This document shows positions 55,941 to 63,814 of a DNA stretch of 64,000 nt, piece by piece; position 1 is the stretch's first letter; each line of letters starts with the position of its first letter. The stretch covers positions 124,001-188,000 of the forward strand of contig NZ_QUNO01000007.1 of NCBI RefSeq assembly GCF_003387475.1. Direction: 5' to 3'. The position numbers and the translations under genes are program-made. This stretch comes from Kutzneria buriramensis. Its GTDB lineage: Bacteria > Actinomycetota > Actinomycetes > Mycobacteriales > Pseudonocardiaceae. A model generated the notes under the pieces. It searched no databases. It was not told the DNA's origin and was given only the letters and a program-made list of their open reading frames with translations.

Positions 55941-57253
55941 GTGAATCCAGTGGTGTGCTGCTGGTCGTCGGCAGCGGGCTGAAGGTGTACCGCGAGTACC
56001 TGGTCAGGTCCGTGCACCGGCGGGCCAAGGCCGCCGGCCTCGGGCTGGTGCTGCTGAACAACCTCAAACCGACCTGGCAGCGCCAGTACTTCGACGAGAT
56101 CATCGTCAGCAACGTGTTCGACCCGGACGAGATGACCGCGACCGCGCGGGCGGTCGCCGACCGGCATCACATCGTCGGCCTGATGTGCTGGGACGAACCG
56201 GTCGTGCTGGCCGCCGGGGAGCTCGCCGCCGAGCTCGGCGTGCCGGGGCTGAGCGTGGACGGTGTCCGGGGCTGCCGGGACAAGAACCGCACCCGGACCG
56301 TCCTCACCGCCGAGGGGCTGCTGCAGCCCGGGTACGCGCTGACCACCAGCCTCGCGCAGGCCCGTGCGGAGGCGCGACGGATCGGCTACCCGGTGGTTCT
56401 CAAGCCACGGGCGATGGGGGCCAGCATCGGCGTGGTCTTCGCCGCGGACGAGTCCGAACTGGACGCGGCCTTCGGCGTCGCGATGGGCGCCGCCACCATC
56501 GATCCCGGCCGCTACCGCGCGGGCGCGATCGTCGAGGGGTACGCGGCCGGGCCGGAGATCAGCGTCGACGCCGCCCTGCACAAGGGCGAGTACCTGCCGA
56601 TGTTCGTGGCCCGCAAGCAGACCAGTGACCAGCCGTACTTCGAGGAGGTCGGCCACGTCGTCGACGCGGCCGACCCGCTGCTGCACGACACCGAGCTGAT
56701 GGGCGCTCTGGCGCGGGCGCACCGCGCCCTGGGCGTGGAGGACGGCATCACCCACTCCGAGGTCCGGCTCACCGACCGCGGGCCGTTGATCATCGAGGTG
56801 AACGGCCGGCTCGGCGGCGACCTGATCCCGTTCCTCGGCAGGACCGCCACCGGCATCGACCCCGGCGAGGTGCTGTTCGACGTCACCGTCGGGCACCGGC
56901 CGGACACCACCCCGACCCGGCGGGCGGTGGCCGGCATCCGGTTCGGATACCCCGAGCTGGACTGCCTGGTCCACTCGGTCACGGTCCCGACCGAGGCCCC
57001 CGGCCTGGTCACGGCGTCGCCGATGATCGACGCCGGGACCACGCTGCGACTGCCGCCGGGCGGCTACCTGGCCAGGCACTCGTTCGTGGTGTGTCAGGCC
57101 GAGGATCGCCAGACCTGTTCCCACCGGCTGGACGCGGCCGCCGCCCTGGTGCGGGTCGACGCCGACCCGGTCGCCCCGCCGCCGCCCGGCGCCGCCTTCG
57201 AGATGCCTGCCGGCCTGCTCGACGTGGACGAAGAAGAGGGAGTTTCCGCATGA
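55937..57253 (+). CDS. ATP-grasp amide ligase 1
   Basis: 438 residues of the ATP-grasp superfamily: N-terminal pre-ATP domain (VLLVVGSGLKVYREYLV), ATP-binding YPVVLKPRAMGASIGVV, metal/phosphate residues in THSEVRLTDRGPLIIEVNGRLGGD, and an added C-terminal domain. The NGRLGGD end is typical of L-amino-acid ligases of the BacD/carboxylate-amine type. It would activate a carboxylate as acyl phosphate and couple it to an amine or hydrazine. Overlaps MFS and flavoenzyme genes by ATGA. The pair of ATP-grasp genes suggests two amide bonds made without an NRPS. Confidence 0.85.
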   Translation: MSESSGVLLVVGSGLKVYREYLVRSVHRRAKAAGLGLVLLNNLKPTWQRQYFDEIIVSNVFDPDEMTATARAVADRHHIVGLMCWDEPVVLAAGELAAELGVPGLSVDGVRGCRDKNRTRTVLTAEGLLQPGYALTTSLAQARAEARRIGYPVVLKPRAMGASIGVVFAADESELDAAFGVAMGAATIDPGRYRAGAIVEGYAAGPEISVDAALHKGEYLPMFVARKQTSDQPYFEEVGHVVDAADPLLHDTELMGALARAHRALGVEDGITHSEVRLTDRGPLIIEVNGRLGGDLIPFLGRTATGIDPGEVLFDVTVGHRPDTTPTRRAVAGIRFGYPELDCLVHSVTVPTEAPGLVTASPMIDAGTTLRLPPGGYLARHSFVVCQAEDRQTCSHRLDAAAALVRVDADPVAPPPPGAAFEMPAGLLDVDEEEGVSA

Positions 57254-58473
57254 CCGTGACCGAGCCCGCGCGCGTCGGCACGCCGATGACCGGTGCCGAG
57301 ATCATCGCCAATGCCAGGGCGCTCGCGCCGATCCTGCGCAAGCGGTCCGCCGAGATCGAGAAGAACCGGCGCCTGCCCGCGGACGTGGTGCAGATGCTGC
57401 GCGACGCCGGCGTGTTCCGGATGGGATTCAGCCGGGCCTGGGGCGGTCCCGAGATGACCTCGATGGAGCAGACCGAGGTCATCGAGGCGCTGTCCTACGG
57501 CGATCCGTCCGTGGGCTGGTGCGTGAAGCTCGGCTCGGACATCGGCCTGCACGCCAACTTCCTCGACCAGGACGAGGCGCGCCGCATGTTCCCGAGCATC
57601 GACATGCACACCGCCGGCGTGCTGCTGCCGGCCGGACGCGCGGACCGGGTGCCCGGCGGCTACCGGCTCAGCGGCCGGTGGGCCTTCGGCAGCGGCTCCA
57701 CCCACGTCGACTGGGTGGCCTCGGGCGCGTTCGTGTACGAGAACGGGGAGCCCTACGCCAGCCCGGACGGCAGCAACCCGCACGAGTCGCGCCTGTTCAT
57801 GGTGCCGCGCGAGCAGATCCAGAGCATCGACAACTGGCACACCATCGGGCTGTGCGGCAGCGGCAGCTGCGACTACACGATCACCGACGTGTTCGTCCCG
57901 GAGAACCACAGCCTCACCTTCGACAACCCGAAGGTGCCCAACGGACCGCTGGTGCAGCCGGACGTCATCCAGCGCAGCATGCCCGGCATCCCGCTCGGCG
58001 CCGCGCGGGCCGCGCTGGACCACGTCCGAGAGGTCGCCCGGACCCGCGTCGACCGGATGTCCGGCACACCCTGGCGGGACCTGGAGAAGGTCCAGATCAC
58101 GCTGGCCGAGTGCGAGGCGGACTACGTGACGGCCCGGGCCGGGGTGTACCAGGCGATGCAGCGCCAGTGGGACGTCACCGCCGACGGCGTCGGCACGCTG
58201 GACGACCTCACGCCCGACGAGCGGATCGCGCCGGCGCTGACCTGCTGGCAGGCGTTCCGGATGGCGCGGTCGGTGCTCCAGCGGCTCTGCGACCTGTTCG
58301 GCACCGCGACGATCTACTCGGACGACCAGCTGGGCCGGTGGCTGCGGGACGTGATGACCATGGGCCAGCACCTCACCGCGAAGGACCGGGCCACCCAGAC
58401 CGCCGGCGCGTACGTGCTCGGCGGCCGGCCCAGCGTGCGGTTCATGCTGGGCATCGTGGACAAGCCGAAGTAG
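57250..58473 (+). CDS. Acyl-CoA-dehydrogenase-fold flavoenzyme
   Basis: 407 residues of the acyl-CoA dehydrogenase fold, nearer to the group D flavin monooxygenases and N-oxygenases than to fatty-acid enzymes: VQMLRDAGVFRMGFSRAWGGPE, GDPSVGWCVKLGSD, YRLSGRWAFGSGSTHVDWVASGAF, WHTIGLCGSGSCDYTITDVFVPE. The usual catalytic Glu of CoA dehydrogenases is not evident. In this pathway it may dehydrogenate an N-N single bond to a hydrazone or azo group, or oxygenate nitrogen. In the published azaserine pathway a related enzyme oxidises a hydrazinoacetyl thioester; here no carrier protein is encoded, so the substrate would be free or amide-bound. Confidence 0.85.
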   Translation: MTVTEPARVGTPMTGAEIIANARALAPILRKRSAEIEKNRRLPADVVQMLRDAGVFRMGFSRAWGGPEMTSMEQTEVIEALSYGDPSVGWCVKLGSDIGLHANFLDQDEARRMFPSIDMHTAGVLLPAGRADRVPGGYRLSGRWAFGSGSTHVDWVASGAFVYENGEPYASPDGSNPHESRLFMVPREQIQSIDNWHTIGLCGSGSCDYTITDVFVPENHSLTFDNPKVPNGPLVQPDVIQRSMPGIPLGAARAALDHVREVARTRVDRMSGTPWRDLEKVQITLAECEADYVTARAGVYQAMQRQWDVTADGVGTLDDLTPDERIAPALTCWQAFRMARSVLQRLCDLFGTATIYSDDQLGRWLRDVMTMGQHLTAKDRATQTAGAYVLGGRPSVRFMLGIVDKPK

Positions 58474-58483
58474 AGGGACGCCG

Positions 58484-60208
58484 ATGAGCCGGGGACTGGT
58501 GGTTCTGGTCAACCCCAACAAGGTCCACCCGCCGATCGCGCCGTACGCGCTCGACGTGCTGACGACCTCGTTGGAGTCGGCGGACTTCGAGGTCGAGGTG
58601 CTGGACGTGACCTTCCACCGGGAGGACTGGAAGTCCCTGTTCGCCGAGTACTTCGCCGTCCGGGAGCCGCTGCTGGTCGGCGTGTCGGTGCGCAACCTCG
58701 ACACCGGCAGCGGGCTGGAGCAGCGGCCGTTCCTCGGCGAGCACAAGGAGATCGTCACCGAGATCATGCGGCTGACCGGCGCGCCGATCGTCGTCGGCGG
58801 CATCGGGTTCTCGGTGATGCCGTTCGCGCTCGTCGACTACTTCGGCATCGACTACGGCGTCAAGGGCCCCGGTGAGCACATCATCCGCGACCTGGCCGAC
58901 GCCCTGCTCACCGGCCGCGACACGGCGACGGTCGCCGGCCTGATCCGCAACACCGCCGACGGTGTCACCCGGGTGCCGCCCGCCGTGCTCGCCCGCACGG
59001 TGACGCTGTCGCCGGGCGGGCAGGACGAGGACCGGGTGTGGCAGGTCGAGACCGCCGGCCGGTACGTGCGGCGGTCCGGCCACAGGTACAAAGTGGACAA
59101 TCTGGAGTACTACCGGCGGGGTGGCATGGCGGGCATCCTCACCAAGAGCGGCTGCACGTTCCGGTGCGCCCACTGCGTCGAGCCCGACGCCAAGGGCACC
59201 CGGTTCGCGCGGCGCGACGTCGAAGCCGTCGTCGACGAGATGGAATCCCTGTGCGCGCAGGGAATCCTCGACCAGCACACCACCGACAGCGAGTTCAACC
59301 TGTCCATCGCGCACGCCAAGAACGTGCTGCGCGAGATCATCCGGCGCAAGCACGGCGACGGCGGCAATCCGTTGAACCGGCTCCGGTTGTGGATCTACTG
59401 CCAGCCGACGCCGTTCGACGAGGAGTTCGCGTCGCTGCTGGCGGCGGCCGGCTGTCGCGGTGTGAACGTCGGCGCGGACCACGTTCGGCCGGAGATGCTG
59501 CGGGACTGGAAGGTCACCGGCAAGGGCACCAACTACTACGCGTTCGAGGACGTGGCCGAGCTGGTGCGTCTGTGTGACGACCACGGCATCAAGACCATGG
59601 TGGAGGCGCTGTTCGGGATGCCGGGCGAGACCCGGGAGAGCATGGCCGACTGCGTCCGGGCGTTTCTGGCGCTGGACGCCACGGTGACCAGTTTCGGCTT
59701 CGGCCTGCGGCTGTTCCCGCATCACCCGCTGGGCAAGGAGATGGCGCGGCGGTGCGACGGCGTGCGCACGCTGCCCGGACTTCAGTCCAACGCCGCCAGC
59801 GGGCCGATCGTGCTCAAGCCGCTGGCCAAGTGTGCCAGCGTGGTGGAGTACGAACGGCAGTTCTTCTTCGACGAGCACGGCGAGTTCCGGCTCGTCTGCT
59901 ACTTCTCGCCGGACCTGGTCGAGGACGAGGGGACCGTGACCGATCCGGCCGGCCGCTGGCGCCGCTCGGTGGAACTGCTGTGGGAGCTGGTCGATCCGGC
60001 CGACCACCACCGCGTGATGCTGCCGACGATGTCCGGCGCCAGCGAGATCGACAGCAACTACGCCGACAATCCGCTGCTGACCAGCCTCACCGCGCTCGGG
60101 TACACCGGGGCGTTCTGGGCGCACTGGCGGGAGCGGGAGGACATTCTGCGGCGGGCCGCGGAGCGCGGCGATCGACAACCGAGAGACCTCCGAGGGGGAA
60201 GGCCATGA
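58484..60208 (+). CDS. Radical SAM enzyme with N-terminal cobalamin-binding-like domain
   Basis: 574 residues. A B12-binding Rossmann-like domain takes up about 1-190 (VVLVNPNKVHPPIAPYALDVL, PIVVGGIGFSVMP, YGVKGPGEHIIRDL). The radical SAM barrel follows, with CxxxCxxC at Cys224, Cys228 and Cys231 (SGCTFRCAHC) and MVEALFGMPGETRESM. Enzymes of this class methylate unreactive carbons or phosphorus, or rearrange rings. The strict DxHxxG cobalamin motif is not seen, so corrinoid use is not assured. It starts ten bases after the flavoenzyme gene and overlaps the second ATP-grasp gene. Its presence makes a carbon-methylated or ring-modified hydrazine product plausible. Confidence 0.85.
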   Translation: MSRGLVVLVNPNKVHPPIAPYALDVLTTSLESADFEVEVLDVTFHREDWKSLFAEYFAVREPLLVGVSVRNLDTGSGLEQRPFLGEHKEIVTEIMRLTGAPIVVGGIGFSVMPFALVDYFGIDYGVKGPGEHIIRDLADALLTGRDTATVAGLIRNTADGVTRVPPAVLARTVTLSPGGQDEDRVWQVETAGRYVRRSGHRYKVDNLEYYRRGGMAGILTKSGCTFRCAHCVEPDAKGTRFARRDVEAVVDEMESLCAQGILDQHTTDSEFNLSIAHAKNVLREIIRRKHGDGGNPLNRLRLWIYCQPTPFDEEFASLLAAAGCRGVNVGADHVRPEMLRDWKVTGKGTNYYAFEDVAELVRLCDDHGIKTMVEALFGMPGETRESMADCVRAFLALDATVTSFGFGLRLFPHHPLGKEMARRCDGVRTLPGLQSNAASGPIVLKPLAKCASVVEYERQFFFDEHGEFRLVCYFSPDLVEDEGTVTDPAGRWRRSVELLWELVDPADHHRVMLPTMSGASEIDSNYADNPLLTSLTALGYTGAFWAHWREREDILRRAAERGDRQPRDLRGGRP

Positions 60209-61482
60209 CGGACAAGCCCGTTGTCGTCGTCGGATTCGTGACGCCGGTGATGGCCGCGCTGGTCGAGTTCCAGCCGCCGGGTTCGGTGATCCTCGTCGAG
60301 GAGCCCGACGTGGTGCGCAAGCGGGACGTGCGCGGCAAGCTCGCCGGCTCGACGGTGCTACGTGAGCTGATCGAGTGGGAGTACTGCGTGGTCGGCCGGG
60401 CCGACGAGTTCTACAACGCCCACCCGGACCTGGACCCGGCCGCGGTCGTGCCGCTGCTGGAGTACGCCACGCCGTTCGCGGCCCGGCTGGCCGAGCGGTA
60501 CGGTCTGCCGGGCGCGAGCCTCGGCGCCGCGAACATCATGCGGGACAAGGCGTTGTTGCGTCAGGTCACCGCGGCCGCCGGCGTGCGCAATCCGGAGATG
60601 GCGCCCGCGCACAGCCCCGCGGACGTGCTGTCGTTCATGCGTCAGCACCCTGGCCCGGTCGTGTTGAAGCCGGCCAACCGGCAGGCTTCCGTCGGCACGC
60701 AGGTGATCTACGACCCGAACGACGTGCTCCGGGCGTGGCTGGCCTGCGTCGCCCAGGACGAGGGCATCCTCGTGCCGGATCGGGCCGTCGAGCTGCGGAT
60801 GCTCGTCGAGCGGTATGTCGCCGGCGACGAGTACAGCGTGGAGATGCTGGTGCAGCGCGGAAAGCCGGTGTTCGCCAACGTCACGGCCAAGCAGCTGTTC
60901 CCCGGATCGCGCCCTGTGGAGCTGGCGCACCTCGTGCCGGCGGACATCCCGCCCGCGCTGACCGCGACGCTGGGTGCGCAGACCGCCAGGGTCGTCGACG
61001 TCACCGGCTTCCGGGACGGGATCGTGCACTGCGAGTGGATCGTCGCCGACGGCGTGCCGCACCTGGTGGAATGCGCCGGGCGGTGCCCGGGAGACGGGAT
61101 CATGGAAATCATCGAGCGAGCCTATCCGGTGCCGCTGCTGCGTACGTACTTCGAGATCATGAAGGGCCGACAGCCGTCGGCGCCGATGCCGTCGAAGGCG
61201 CGAGGCGGCGCCGCCGTCCGGTTCGTGGCCGTCGAGCCCGGCACCGTCGATTCGATCAACGGAGTCGAGGCCGCGCGGGAGGCCCCCGGCGTCTTCCTCG
61301 CCGACGTGATGGTCGCCGCCGGCCACAAGGTCACCGGTCTGCGCAGCTCATGGGACCGCGCCGCCATTGTCATGGCCACCGGCGGCAGTGCGGCCGAGGC
61401 CCTCCGCCGGGCGGAAGTCGCCGCCGAGATGATCGATATCGACGTGCAGCCGCAGCGTTCCGTCGCCGACGCGGCGCGGTGA
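60205..61482 (+). CDS. ATP-grasp amide ligase 2
   Basis: 425 residues. ATP-grasp signatures: GPVVLKPANRQASVGTQVI (nucleotide loop), LVERYVAGDEYSVEMLV, and HCEWIVADGVPHLVECAGRCPGDGI (metal-binding end). It is only distantly similar to the first ATP-grasp protein, so the two should use different substrates. The ATG overlaps the radical SAM stop and has GAGGGGGA upstream. Last gene of the operon; a hairpin follows at once. Likely role: a second amide or hydrazide bond, or addition of an amino acid cap. Confidence 0.85.
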   Translation: MTDKPVVVVGFVTPVMAALVEFQPPGSVILVEEPDVVRKRDVRGKLAGSTVLRELIEWEYCVVGRADEFYNAHPDLDPAAVVPLLEYATPFAARLAERYGLPGASLGAANIMRDKALLRQVTAAAGVRNPEMAPAHSPADVLSFMRQHPGPVVLKPANRQASVGTQVIYDPNDVLRAWLACVAQDEGILVPDRAVELRMLVERYVAGDEYSVEMLVQRGKPVFANVTAKQLFPGSRPVELAHLVPADIPPALTATLGAQTARVVDVTGFRDGIVHCEWIVADGVPHLVECAGRCPGDGIMEIIERAYPVPLLRTYFEIMKGRQPSAPMPSKARGGAAVRFVAVEPGTVDSINGVEAAREAPGVFLADVMVAAGHKVTGLRSSWDRAAIVMATGGSAAEALRRAEVAAEMIDIDVQPQRSVADAAR

Positions 61483-61490
61483 TGCCACTC

Positions 61491-61527
61491 GAACGCCGTG
61501 CGGACCACCAGGGTTCGCACGGCGTTC
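61491..61527. terminator. Bidirectional terminator between the operon and the dioxygenase gene
   Basis: A 16-base stem beginning GAACGCCGTGCGG (one G-U pair, 5-base loop) ends with GCACGGCGTTC and is followed by AGTCTTGTC. It sits between two convergent stops. Confidence 0.85.
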
Positions 61528-61536
61528 AGTCTTGTC

Positions 61537-62781
61537 TCAACGTCGCCCGGCCGGACTTTCCTGCTCGTCGACGGCGACGGTCTCGAACACCGGTATCGTC
61601 CGCACGGCCTGCAGGTACGGCGTGCCCTCGGTGTAACCGGTGCCTGACGCCTCGCCGAGCATCCGGACCGCCAGCCGGTAGTGGGTGTTCCGCCACCGCA
61701 GCATGGCCCGCGCGAACTCCTTCATGGCACCGGTGAGCCGATCCCGGTCCGCGGAGGAAAGATCGCCCCGCACCGCCCGGTACCGCTCGTCGAGCGAGAC
61801 GAAGTGCCCGGCGAGCACCCGTTGGCGCACGTCGGGCACGGAGTGGAAGGCGGGGGAGTCGACGCGGAGCCGGTCCGGCTGCCGGCACAGGGCTTCCACG
61901 AGCTTGTAGTTGCGGGACTGGATGGCGCTCGCGCCGTCGGTGAACTGCCGGAACGTGCGGAACGACTCGACCTGCATGGTGGCCAGCATGGAGAACAGCG
62001 GCGCGGACTCGGCGAGCGCGGCGCGTGACGTGGTCAGGAAATGCACCGCGCGGTCGACGTCCAATTCGGACAGTGCGGCGACGACACCGCGCAGCTGCAC
62101 GGCAAGCAGGGCGAAGGTGGTCTCGAACGCCTGGAGCACGCGGAGGAACATGTACTCGTCGTGCGCGGTGTGGACGGGCAGCACGCTGAGGTCCAGGGCT
62201 TGCTGCTCGGCGAACGCGATGTCGGCCCGCACGACCGAGCACACCTGTCTGGCCAGGGCGACGGGTTCGGTGGCCGACAGGCCGCGGTCGAGGCTGAGCC
62301 GGCGCAGCGCGGGCTGAATCGCGCGCAGGCCGTGCTTGCACCGCTTGGTGACGAGTTCGGCACTCGGACGCATCTGGGGCAACAGCGTGGTGCGGCGGTC
62401 ACCGGCGGCGATCTCGAACGCCAGGGTGTCGGCGATGAGCTGCACGGTCAGCCGGTCACAGCGGGACCGCGCGAACGGCGCCTGGTCCATCGGATCGTCC
62501 ACAGCGGGCAGTGGAAGAAGCGAGAGCGCCAGGTAGGTCGGGTAGTCGTACTGCTTGTCCGGCTTGTCCAGCGCCGTGGACAGGAACGCCGAGAGCGTCC
62601 GGACATGCGTCCACGGCCCGCGCAGCGTCGGCAGCCGGTCGCGGGCCTCGGCCAGCAGGTCCAGCAGCTCCGTCGGCACGAAATGCTTGCCTACGCTGTG
62701 GAAGTGGCGCACGACGGCGTCGTAGGGAAATCTCTTCGGGTCCGGCGCGTGGAGCCAGGACTGTACCTCAGCTGTGAACAT
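61537..62781 (-). CDS. Tryptophan-2,3-dioxygenase-superfamily heme enzyme
   Basis: 414 residues with the TDO superfamily pattern: HDEYMFLRVLQAFETTFALLAV (compare HDEMLFI...HQAYE in TDO), SFRTFRQFTDGASAIQSRNYKLVEAL (compare FR..L..ASGFQS), and WRNTHYRLAVRMLGEASGTGYTEG split from PYLQA. The family includes tryptophan 2,3-dioxygenases and heme aromatic oxygenases of peptide-alkaloid pathways. It is longer than bacterial TDO (about 280), mainly at the N-terminus. It faces the hydrazine operon across a shared terminator. Substrate may be an aromatic amino acid joined to or feeding the product; this is inference. The ATG lacks a ribosome site, so it may be leaderless. Confidence 0.78.
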   Translation of the reverse strand: MFTAEVQSWLHAPDPKRFPYDAVVRHFHSVGKHFVPTELLDLLAEARDRLPTLRGPWTHVRTLSAFLSTALDKPDKQYDYPTYLALSLLPLPAVDDPMDQAPFARSRCDRLTVQLIADTLAFEIAAGDRRTTLLPQMRPSAELVTKRCKHGLRAIQPALRRLSLDRGLSATEPVALARQVCSVVRADIAFAEQQALDLSVLPVHTAHDEYMFLRVLQAFETTFALLAVQLRGVVAALSELDVDRAVHFLTTSRAALAESAPLFSMLATMQVESFRTFRQFTDGASAIQSRNYKLVEALCRQPDRLRVDSPAFHSVPDVRQRVLAGHFVSLDERYRAVRGDLSSADRDRLTGAMKEFARAMLRWRNTHYRLAVRMLGEASGTGYTEGTPYLQAVRTIPVFETVAVDEQESPAGRR

Positions 62782-63024
62782 GTGTCGTCACGATCCGATG
62801 CCTCGGGCGAAGGGGAGGACCGTGTCCGGGGCGAGCCGGCGCTGGATCTCCACCTGTCGCGGGGTGGTTGACGCCGTGGTACGGCAGGCAGGTCGGGGCC
62901 GGCGAGGTCCGCGCGCCGCCGGACACCGGCCGGCGGCGCGTGCGGCGGGAAGTGCTGGCACCGAGGTCGGCGCCGCTCGTGGTTCCGCGAACCGGGTGGG
63001 GAATGGCCTACCCGGTGGCCGTTC
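62782..63024. other. Gap upstream of the dioxygenase gene, with a hairpin
   Basis: No gene is supported in these 243 bases. Arms ACCGGGT and ACCCGGT at 62991-63016 (12-base loop) lie just after the end of the cupin operon and may terminate it. The promoter of the dioxygenase gene should lie near 62782-62850 on the minus strand but has no clear boxes. Confidence 0.4.
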
Positions 63025-63351
63025 TCACGGCTGGTCGGTCACCTCCACGATGTGGGAGATCCCGGTCGCCGCGTGTGGACCGTAACGCTCCCAAGCCTCG
63101 CGCAGCGTGATTCGGCCGTCCACGCCGATCTCCGGGGTGTTTACCGTGCGCCCGCAGATGACATCGCCGTCCGCGAGCACCATCGTGTATCCCATGTGGA
63201 GTGTCCCGTCCGGACGGCAGGACCCGGTGATCGACCCCCGCCGCACCGGCCCGCCGGCGAACTCCACCCACACGACGTCGTTCTCCTGGTGGTACAGGGC
63301 GATGGTGTCGCTGCCCGGCTTGCGGAACCGCCGGCCGTCGTAGTTGATCAC
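63025..63351 (-). CDS. Small conserved protein, often called N-acetylglutamate-synthase-like
   Basis: 108 residues: VINYDGRRFRKPG, YHQENDVVWVEFAGGPVRRG, and ADGDVICGRTVNTPE with a C-terminal LREAWERYG. The pattern (beta-rich repeats of about 25 residues) matches small proteins annotated as N-acetylglutamate synthase in databases, but no acetyltransferase motif is present, so I give no function. The GTG overlaps the cupin stop (GTGA), so the two are co-translated. Confidence 0.6.
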   Translation of the reverse strand: MINYDGRRFRKPGSDTIALYHQENDVVWVEFAGGPVRRGSITGSCRPDGTLHMGYTMVLADGDVICGRTVNTPEIGVDGRITLREAWERYGPHAATGISHIVEVTDQP

Positions 63352-63719
63352 GGCCGCCGCCCGAGGAACTCCTCGGACATGGCGTGGTCCCACCAGATCG
63401 CGTAGTAGGTGAAGTCCTGCTCGCCCTCGTTGACGAGCTGGTGCTCGACGCCGGCGGTCAGCCGCACGATGTCGCCGGCGCCGAACGGATCGCGCCGGCC
63501 GTTGCCGACGAGCTCGCCATGGCCGGCGATGCCGATCATGATCTCGTGCTCGTGGTGGCTGTGCGGATCGGACGCGTCACCCGGTCGCAGCAGGCACCAG
63601 GCGCCGCGGAACGGCGCGTCGAGGCCCGCCCACGGCTGGAGCAGCCTGAGATGCAGCCCGTACGCGCTGGTCAGGTTCTCGTGCTCGGCCCTGCGGAAGT
63701 CCACTTCGCCCATCACCAT
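63348..63719 (-). CDS. Stand-alone cupin, likely partner of the MetRS-like synthetase
   Basis: About 123 residues with both cupin motifs intact: GDASDPHSHHEHEIMIGIAG fits G(X)5HXH(X)3E(X)6G, and GDIVRLTAGVEHQLVN fits the second motif with its His. The end YYAIWWD recalls the cupin part of fused cupin-MetRS hydrazine synthetases, where a metal-binding cupin handles the N-hydroxy-amine adduct. It is the only cupin in the window and shares an operator array with the operon at 50886. The ATG at 63719 is chosen because TAGCCT ends seven bases upstream. A GTG at 63818 overlapping the LuxR stop would add 33 unconserved residues and remains possible. Confidence 0.72.
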   Translation of the reverse strand: MVMGEVDFRRAEHENLTSAYGLHLRLLQPWAGLDAPFRGAWCLLRPGDASDPHSHHEHEIMIGIAGHGELVGNGRRDPFGAGDIVRLTAGVEHQLVNEGEQDFTYYAIWWDHAMSEEFLGRRP

Positions 63720-63783
63720 ACCGTCGAGGCTATTCTCGACGGTTTCCCGGCCGATAGGGGATTCGTTCCCCATCGGCGGGGAA
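63720..63783 (-). promoter_or_regulatory. Cupin promoter with palindromes shared with the hydrazine operon
   Basis: TAGCCT (minus strand 63732-63727) is a -10 candidate for a leaderless message. It is overlapped by a perfect inverted repeat, arms CCGTCGAG and CTCGACGG (63721-63742). Upstream lie TTCCC (63744) with GGGAT (63758-63762), and TTCCCC (63766) with GGGGAA (63778-63783), 22 bases apart, the same array as at 50767-50806. Confidence 0.55.
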
Positions 63784-63814
63784 TCACGCTGCGCGCCAAC
63801 GCAAATCTCTCGAG

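Noticed and set aside
62774-63085. Small plus-strand open frame upstream of the dioxygenase
   Set aside because: Arg/Gly/Ala-rich with no ribosome site or recognisable family, and overlapping control sequences.
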